From Epiperipatus broadwayi (lineage: Eukaryota; Onychophora; Udeonychophora; Euonychophora; Peripatidae), in contig JAQFVV010012405.1 of assembly GCA_028023455.1 (NCBI GenBank), forward strand, positions 2,005,677-2,069,676: a stretch of 64,000 nucleotides of DNA. Direction: 5' to 3'. Of this stretch, positions 58,293-64,000 are shown one piece after another. The translations under genes and the position numbers were made by a program. Every line of letters begins with the position of its first letter. Position 1 is the stretch's first letter. The notes beneath the pieces were generated by a model that saw only the letters and a list, made by a program, of their open reading frames with translations, had not been told where the DNA came from and made no database searches.

Positions 58293-59739
58293 GTAATAAT
58301 TTTTACTTACTATTAATATTATATTAATATATCTATTCTAATTTATTTTTTAATAACTTGTACTGCTAAATGTTTACATTTTAATATTTCTCGTAATTGT
58401 TTTTGACTTATTTTGAGTAAATAAAAGAAAATTGAATGATTATATTATCATCATCATCATTAATATTACTGTGTAGTGCACTTTATAGATTGTTATTAAA
58501 AGCAGAAATGTAGATCATAATGTAAACATTTAGTAATGTGTAGATTAAGAATTGTAACTATATGGTATATACAAATAATACAACTATGAAATACAATTAG
58601 TTGAAATACTTTTTTTTTAATTAGCAACTTTTTTGTTTCAATGATTATGATCACTTGTACATGAAGATTAAAGTTATCCATGAGTTATATTTTTTATGAT
58701 TAACTTTCTTTGATAAATAAACAAACTATTATTTATATTTAATTCACTTTTTAAAAAAAAAAAAAAAATGGACAAAAACATAAAGAAGAAAGAATTATCT
58801 TTAATAATATATTTTATTTTGGAAAAATATAGCAAGAAATATTTTTTTAAAAAACAAGTTAAAAAACATTTGTTTTAACGATTTTTTAAACAACTTTTAT
58901 TATTCTTTTAAATTTATATCTGTTAAAAGTGCATTGAATTTTATTTTGCACTATTTTTTTTGAGTTTGTTTTAAAAATAATAAATATATTACAGAATTGT
59001 GGCTTCTTAATTTTAGACAGTAATTTAACAATCAATTTTTAAAAAAAAACTTTATAGAATATCCAAATGTGAATAGTTTTTTTTCTCCGTAATATAGGTA
59101 CATTACTGATAATATAGTGCCCTTCTTAGTTAAGCTCTTGTTGATTTAATGATTTTGCAAGATCCAGAGTATTCAACCACATTTTTTTTTATGATTCACT
59201 CTTATAAACTTCGATATTTTAAAAACATCCATATACTGCTGGATATTAAACAAATATTAAATTTATTATATATATATATATTGAACCATTTTACATACAT
59301 ATGGTTCTAATATATTGGCATTTGGTAATATTTAAAAACGTTTTAAAAAAAGTAAAATTTAAAGATCGTTTAAAAGATGCAATTTAATTTCTTTTTTAGT
59401 TAGTATAATTTATTTTTTTGATGACATGTAATGAAAGTTATTTTTGTTTCAAATTATTTATCTATTTAATTTAATTAAAGTTAAAATTGGAAAGAATAAA
59501 AGTACATGCAGATTACTAATGCAGATAAACAAAAAGAAAGAAATTCCAAAAGTAAAAGATTGCAATCAGAGAAAAACTTTTTAACGCTAATTAAAGATGG
59601 CAGAAATATTTTGTAAAAAAAGAGACTTTATAGCTGAAAATAAGAAATAATGTACAAGATTATTATCTTGTATTCTGATAAAAGAACAAAAGATAATATA
59701 TGTGCAGAGAGATCTAAAACTATAAAAGGTAGAAAATAA
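58293..59739. other. Start of SCAPER intron 3, AT-rich, no feature seen
   Basis: Follows the exon 3 donor. A CAT microsatellite lies near 58448, with long A and T runs near 58755 and 59040. Nothing can be assigned. Confidence 0.4.
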
Positions 59740-59952
59740 TGGCATTCGAGATCTTGTGTCTTTTCCAAAGCTCCTCACTGACAAAAGCCACAAACTAGAA
59801 ACTAATCTGGGGATATTGAATGAGTAGGCACTAGATGGGGATATTGGATGAGTAGGTATTAGATAGGGATTTTATGCACAAACCTTCTGGCATCCACTGA
59901 TTACTCTGGCTTGCACTGAGTGGCATTACTGTATGGAGAGTCTTGCCTCTTT
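59740..59952 (-). repeat. Foldback repeat family, truncated inverted copy
   Basis: Reverse-complement relative of 62934-63162. The same interior (TCCTCACTGAC, TCTGGGGATATTG, GGGATTTTATGCACAA, CTTCTGGCATCCA) and one terminal repeat (GGCATTACTGTATGGAGAGT) are present; the other terminus is not recognisable. A 28-bp interior unit is duplicated in tandem (59809-59836 and 59837-59864). Confidence 0.8.
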
Positions 59953-62269
59953 TAATTCTGGAAGCTTTCATATTTTTCTAATTCACTTTATTATCAAAAT
60001 ATCCTATTTCTGACATCTATCCACCTATTTTGAAGTACTTGTAAAATTCAATTATCCGATGTTGTAGATTTGTTTTTCTATTAACTGTGAAAGAAATAAA
60101 GTAAATAATTCTGAAGATGGAAATTGAATCACTAAATGGAGGAAAAATTATGCGTCCAAAGTTAAGAATCTAGTAGCTTACCATTATAAAAGATAACTTA
60201 CTGTTATCCTTAAATATTACAGAAGATCTTGAGCTTAAATAGTGAATTAGTCAAAATGGTTAAAGAGTCATCATCAAAAAATAAAGACTTTTTGATTTTG
60301 TCCCATATTGAAATGTAGTACGATGATTTACTTATATCGTGATCTTCAAAAGTTTCTATGTCTGTTTACATTAGATGAAGTCAAACTGGTTATTTTAAGT
60401 GCTTCAATTGGGGCTATATTAGATCATATATTCAATTGATGTGTTAATTTGTGATAGATTTAATACACATGATCACATTTGTTTTGTACCAAAAAAAAAA
60501 AAATCATCATTCTCTCAAGTTGTTGATTATATCATGATCACAAAAAAAATACAATTTATCAGATCAAGACTTTAATAATTTTTAAATAAATGAGAAAAAC
60601 ATTGTTGTTGACTTTAGTTCAATATACTTTAAAGAAAATATCATGAATTAAGTGGTTTACACTTTTTATTTAAATCTTCTTGATCTGTAATTAAGGGAGC
60701 AAAACAATCTGTTATTGATGTTTCTAATATTTCTACTGATTTATTTGGTAGGAGGAGACTAAATCTTAACATGGCTTTGGCAGAGTTATCTACGCAAGAA
60801 AGTGATACTATGAATTAAACAGTGTATTTTCACATTAGATATCAAAATCCGAGTCAAGATTGAAATGCTCGGTAATAAGTCGAAGGTATTATCTGTAAAG
60901 AACTGATATTTTCACTATTAAGTATAAAGTATCTACTTTTGGGAAAAATTTCACAAACGAATCCATTTTTGTTTTGAGTTACTGATATCCACAATGACAC
61001 AGTTTTATTGTGATATTAATAGTAACATTTTAAAAATAGCTTTATGTTGAAATTTTATATCTATCTTAAACAATAAAATGCCCAAGATGTTTAGCTTTTT
61101 TCAGAAGTATCATATTGTTTCTAGATATAAAATTCATTCTCTATTTTTTTATCTGTTGTTTTTTTACACTTTTTATTCCATACGATCACCTAAAATTCTA
61201 CTAACATGGGGATTGAGCAATATTGAAAAGTATTTTATCATATCTTTAAGCATTTTTTCTAAACAACTTTCAATATTTTGAATACCTTGCTTAAGACTTT
61301 GTATTTATTTTCAAATCATTAATCTGCACTGCTGACTCAACTGATTAATCATAAAATTTTCTTTCATATCTAATGGAAGTTTTCAGAAAGTTTAATGATG
61401 CCCACATTCTTCAATAATCACAGCTTTATCAAAGTTACAACAATTTGCTGTAGAAGTACCTGCACACATTTGTTTTCAAAATCCTTAAGAAAATTATTAT
61501 TGACTTGTAACAGAATATGCTTAGAATTTTTAAGTTTGATCTTGTCACCTGGAATTTATTAGGCCGTAACTCCACGCAAACCTGTGTGATGCCTCAGCAA
61601 CTTTATGATTATATTATTTATAATAAATCCCAGTATACTATATCAGTTATGCATTCCAAAACTTCTATGAATGAAATTACTACTAAATTCAAATATACTT
61701 ATTTGCATGAATAACAAACATTTAAATCATTGCTTTTAACATGACATTATATTAGATGACCCATGAAAATTCTTAAGCACTAAGAACATGAAAAATTATA
61801 TATCAGCTAAAAAAATATAAACAATATTTGATATTGAAAAATCTCAAAAACACTATAAGGATGAAATCTATGCTATTATGTGGAAGATAGGCCAGTTATT
61901 GTAAGCCATCAGGTGGAGCATGCTATATAAAATTCATTGTCCATTAATTGGTAGAATACTAGATAATAGGCTATTATGACTAAATGATAAAATCATTATC
62001 ATCAGTAATTATTTTTATTGGTTTGTCATCCATTAATATAATTGTCTCTTTTCAATAATTAATTCTATCATAAACTTAAAATGAATTATTTACATTATTA
62101 GGATGCTTTATATAATTTTATTCATTAATTATTCTGTAAAAAGTATTTTGCATTAATACAAAATTATTTACTAATCTATATTTTAATTCAAAAACTTGAG
62201 ACTAATCAACCCAATATTGAGAGATGTATGTTAAATTAAGGAAACAGAAACATAGTTGCCTGGATATAT
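59953..62269. other. Intronic sequence, possibly an unidentified decayed element
   Basis: Several stretches look less random than the surroundings (for example open frames at 61078-61281 and 61517-61714 on the plus strand, and a 40-codon open stretch on the minus strand near 61440-61555), but none matches a family I can name. No splice-bounded exon is evident. Confidence 0.35.
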
Positions 62270-62470
62270 TTATGATTATAGATAAACAGTTGAAGTCTAG
62301 ATTGTAAAAGACATAGAAAGAGATTATATGTGAGATGTGAGATAGATGGATAAAATAAGAAAGTTTGCTAGTATTTTATGGAGAAGAGAGGATAGATCTG
62401 AAACTGGATAAACTTGGAAAGACCGTCATCCCATGGTGGATTGTTAATCGGTGTAAATAATAATAATGGT
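62270..62470 (+). mobile_element. RTE non-LTR retrotransposon, 3'-end fragment
   Basis: Matches the last 200 bp of the RTE family: GATTGTAAAAGAC, GATAGATGGATAAAATAAGAAA, TATGGAGAAGAGA, AACTTGGAAAGACC(G)TCATCC, TGGATTGTTAAT, followed by an (AAT)n-like tail. It is in sense orientation in SCAPER intron 3. Confidence 0.8.
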
Positions 62471-62933
62471 ATTTTGTAGACTGAGAAATTTTCCTATTAA
62501 GAACTTGTATGTGATCTTTCTTAAAACTTTATATATTCATATTTGTTCACAATAAAAGTTTATTTCAAAATCAAATAAAATAGAAAATGATTCAATTGCT
62601 TAAAAAACTCTTTTTTTTTTTTAAAAAAAAAACTAGGATAGGAGGGAGATAAGCTTTGAAAAAATTTTTTAAATGAATTTTATTATTGATTTTTTATTTC
62701 ACTATAATATTTATTCCACAACTCCTTCTCCCTTATTTCTCAATATTTAATTTCAATAATTACTTTCTCTGTGTTGATTTCTGAAATAAATATCTATAGT
62801 TTATTAAATAAAATAATTTTGTTTCAAGATTTATAGCAGTTTCTCAAGAAAAATAAGAAAATTTTAGCTGATTTTTAAAATTCACTGAGAGTTTTTTAAA
62901 GTTAATATTTATTTTCATAAAAACTATATTAAA
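62471..62933. other. Intronic AT-rich sequence, no feature seen
   Basis: Homopolymer-rich, nothing recognisable. Confidence 0.4.
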
Positions 62934-63162
62934 CAGGCATAAACTCTCCATATAGTAGTGCCACCTTGTGCTAACCAGAGTAATCAATGGATGCCAGAAG
63001 GCTTGTGCATAAAATCCCTATCTAGTGCCTACTCATCCAATATCCCCAGACTAGTTTCTAGCTTGTAGCCTTCGTCAGTGAGGAGCCTTGGATTTGAAAG
63101 CACTGCACCTAGATCTGGTTAGCACAAGGTGGCACTACTATATGGAGAGTTTTTGCCTGTTT
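62934..63162. mobile_element. MITE-like foldback element with about 48-bp terminal inverted repeats
   Basis: 229 bp. The termini AAACAGGCATAAACTCTCCA (62934 on) and its near reverse complement ending TGCCTGTTT at 63162 pair for about 48 bp, including GTAGTGCCACCTTGTGCTAA. The interior, about 130 bp, has no ORF. TA or TTA is found at both outer edges, but a longer target duplication is not obvious. Related copies lie at 59740-59952 and, weakly, 57710-57825. Confidence 0.88.
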
Positions 63163-63387
63163 ACTAACAGTTATGTGCTAGCATGAGATGGTGATCATGA
63201 GATGTTTAGTGGTTTAAAAACTATATTTTTTCTCTCTCCGTTATTTGAATGCAATTAAAACAAAAGTATTTGTGAAGTGTTTTTAAAATGTTTTAAAGCA
63301 ATTACCAATATTAGAACATTTATTGTTACAATTCAAATGAAGGTACCTGAATAAAAAGAAAATTGAACTTATAAATGAAGAATATTT

Positions 63388-63495
63388 GTCAAGTGTTGGT
63401 GGTCAAGAGGTCAGCACAGCTACCTTATAAGCAGTTGTCCCGGGTTAGCGGTTTGCTTCCTGGTCGATGTTATGACACATAAAAAAAAAAAAAAG
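63388..63495 (+). mobile_element. tRNA-derived SINE (copy 3) with 14-bp target duplication
   Basis: 108 bp. Target duplication AATGAAGAATATTT at 63374-63387 and 63496-63509. It starts GTCAAGTGTTGG, with A box TGGTCAAGAGG, anticodon-like arm at CTACCTTATAAGCAG and B box GGTTTGCTTCC, then GATGTTATGACACAT and a run of 14 A. Same length and ends as the copy at 34465-34572. Confidence 0.93.
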
Positions 63496-63800
63496 AATGA
63501 AGAATATTTAATTGGTTTTAATTTTTTTAATTCTAAACAAGTCTGAAGATGGAATTATAAGTTGTTTAGCTGGAAAAAAAAAATAACAAAATTAATCTTT
63601 CAAAAATAAAGTCAGAAATCTTTACATAACTTGAACTGCTGAATGAAGAATATTTAATTGTTTTTTTTTTTTTTTTAAATTATAAACAAATCTGAAGAAG
63701 ATGAAATTATAGCATTGTTTATGATATTAAAGACAGCTGAAAAAAAAAAATTAAAATTAATATTTCAGAAAATATAGAAAGTCAGAAATCACATTTTACA
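63496..63800 (+). repeat. Two tandem copies of a roughly 146-bp unit
   Basis: 63496-63640 and 63642-63800 share, in order, GAATGAAGAATATTTAATTG, TCTGAAGA, AGCTG followed by an A run, and AAAGTCAGAAATC. Confidence 0.75.
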
Positions 63801-64000
63801 TTGACAGTTAAAAAAAAAGTTGATAGCTCGAAAAATATTTTGATGCAAAAAAAATATATATATATAACAAATTTTACATTTCAACATTTGAATTATGCAA
63901 AATTTTTAAACTTTGAATTAAATAATGCTTTGAAATAATCTACATTAAAATTAAACAGGCACTACTGTGTATATGTATATTTAAACATTATATGCACATT
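63801..64000. other. Intronic AT-rich sequence
   Basis: Within SCAPER intron 3. A (TA)n run lies near 63854; nothing else is recognisable. Confidence 0.4.

Noticed and set aside
1-64000. Octopus or other cephalopod origin
   Set aside because: The abundant cephalopod SINE sequence I know is not seen, and AT content looks higher. The phylum was left open.

Overview
The window is an AT-rich stretch of an animal nuclear genome: introns, long A/T runs, TA and CAT microsatellites and many decayed retroelements, with no bacterial-type gene layout. The phylum cannot be read safely. Penelope-like, RTE-type and Ty3/Gypsy elements together with large introns would suit an arthropod such as a chelicerate, or another invertebrate, but that is inference.

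The only host gene I recognise is the 5' part of SCAPER (S-phase cyclin A-associated protein in the endoplasmic reticulum) on the + strand. Three coding exons are visible: 23826-23957, 52152-52278 and 58060-58292. Their splice phases agree (0, 1, 0), and the protein runs from the start codon into the conserved block RYWAFLFDNLRRAVDEIY. Intron 1 is about 28.2 kb, intron 2 about 5.8 kb, and intron 3 runs past the window end.

Upstream of the gene (1-23.7 kb) is a transposon graveyard. A Penelope-like (PLE) remnant lies at about 1984-2500. A second PLE family lies at about 7060-19705 as two copies joined head to head. The + copy of that pair is split twice, first by an RTE non-LTR element (7948-11179) and then by an 8.2-kb Ty3/Gypsy element with 1.68-kb LTRs (11424-19584). 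Tandem repeats and a tRNA-derived SINE follow at 21.5-22.2 kb.

Intron 1 holds a 5'-truncated RTE copy (25565-27036, +), an old Ty3/Gypsy element (about 27441-32355, -), a second non-LTR family (about 32640-34800, -) carrying a SINE with a clear 17-bp target duplication, and two RTE copies lying head to tail (38773-41817 and 41818-45108, -). The last of these is nearly intact, with one visible frameshift. Introns 1 to 3 also hold four foldback or hairpin sequences (35981-36130, 50877-51037, 55591-55973, 62934-63162). The one at 55.6-56.0 kb has nearly matching arms of about 180 bp around a 15-nt loop. Everything else is AT-rich sequence in which I see no gene.
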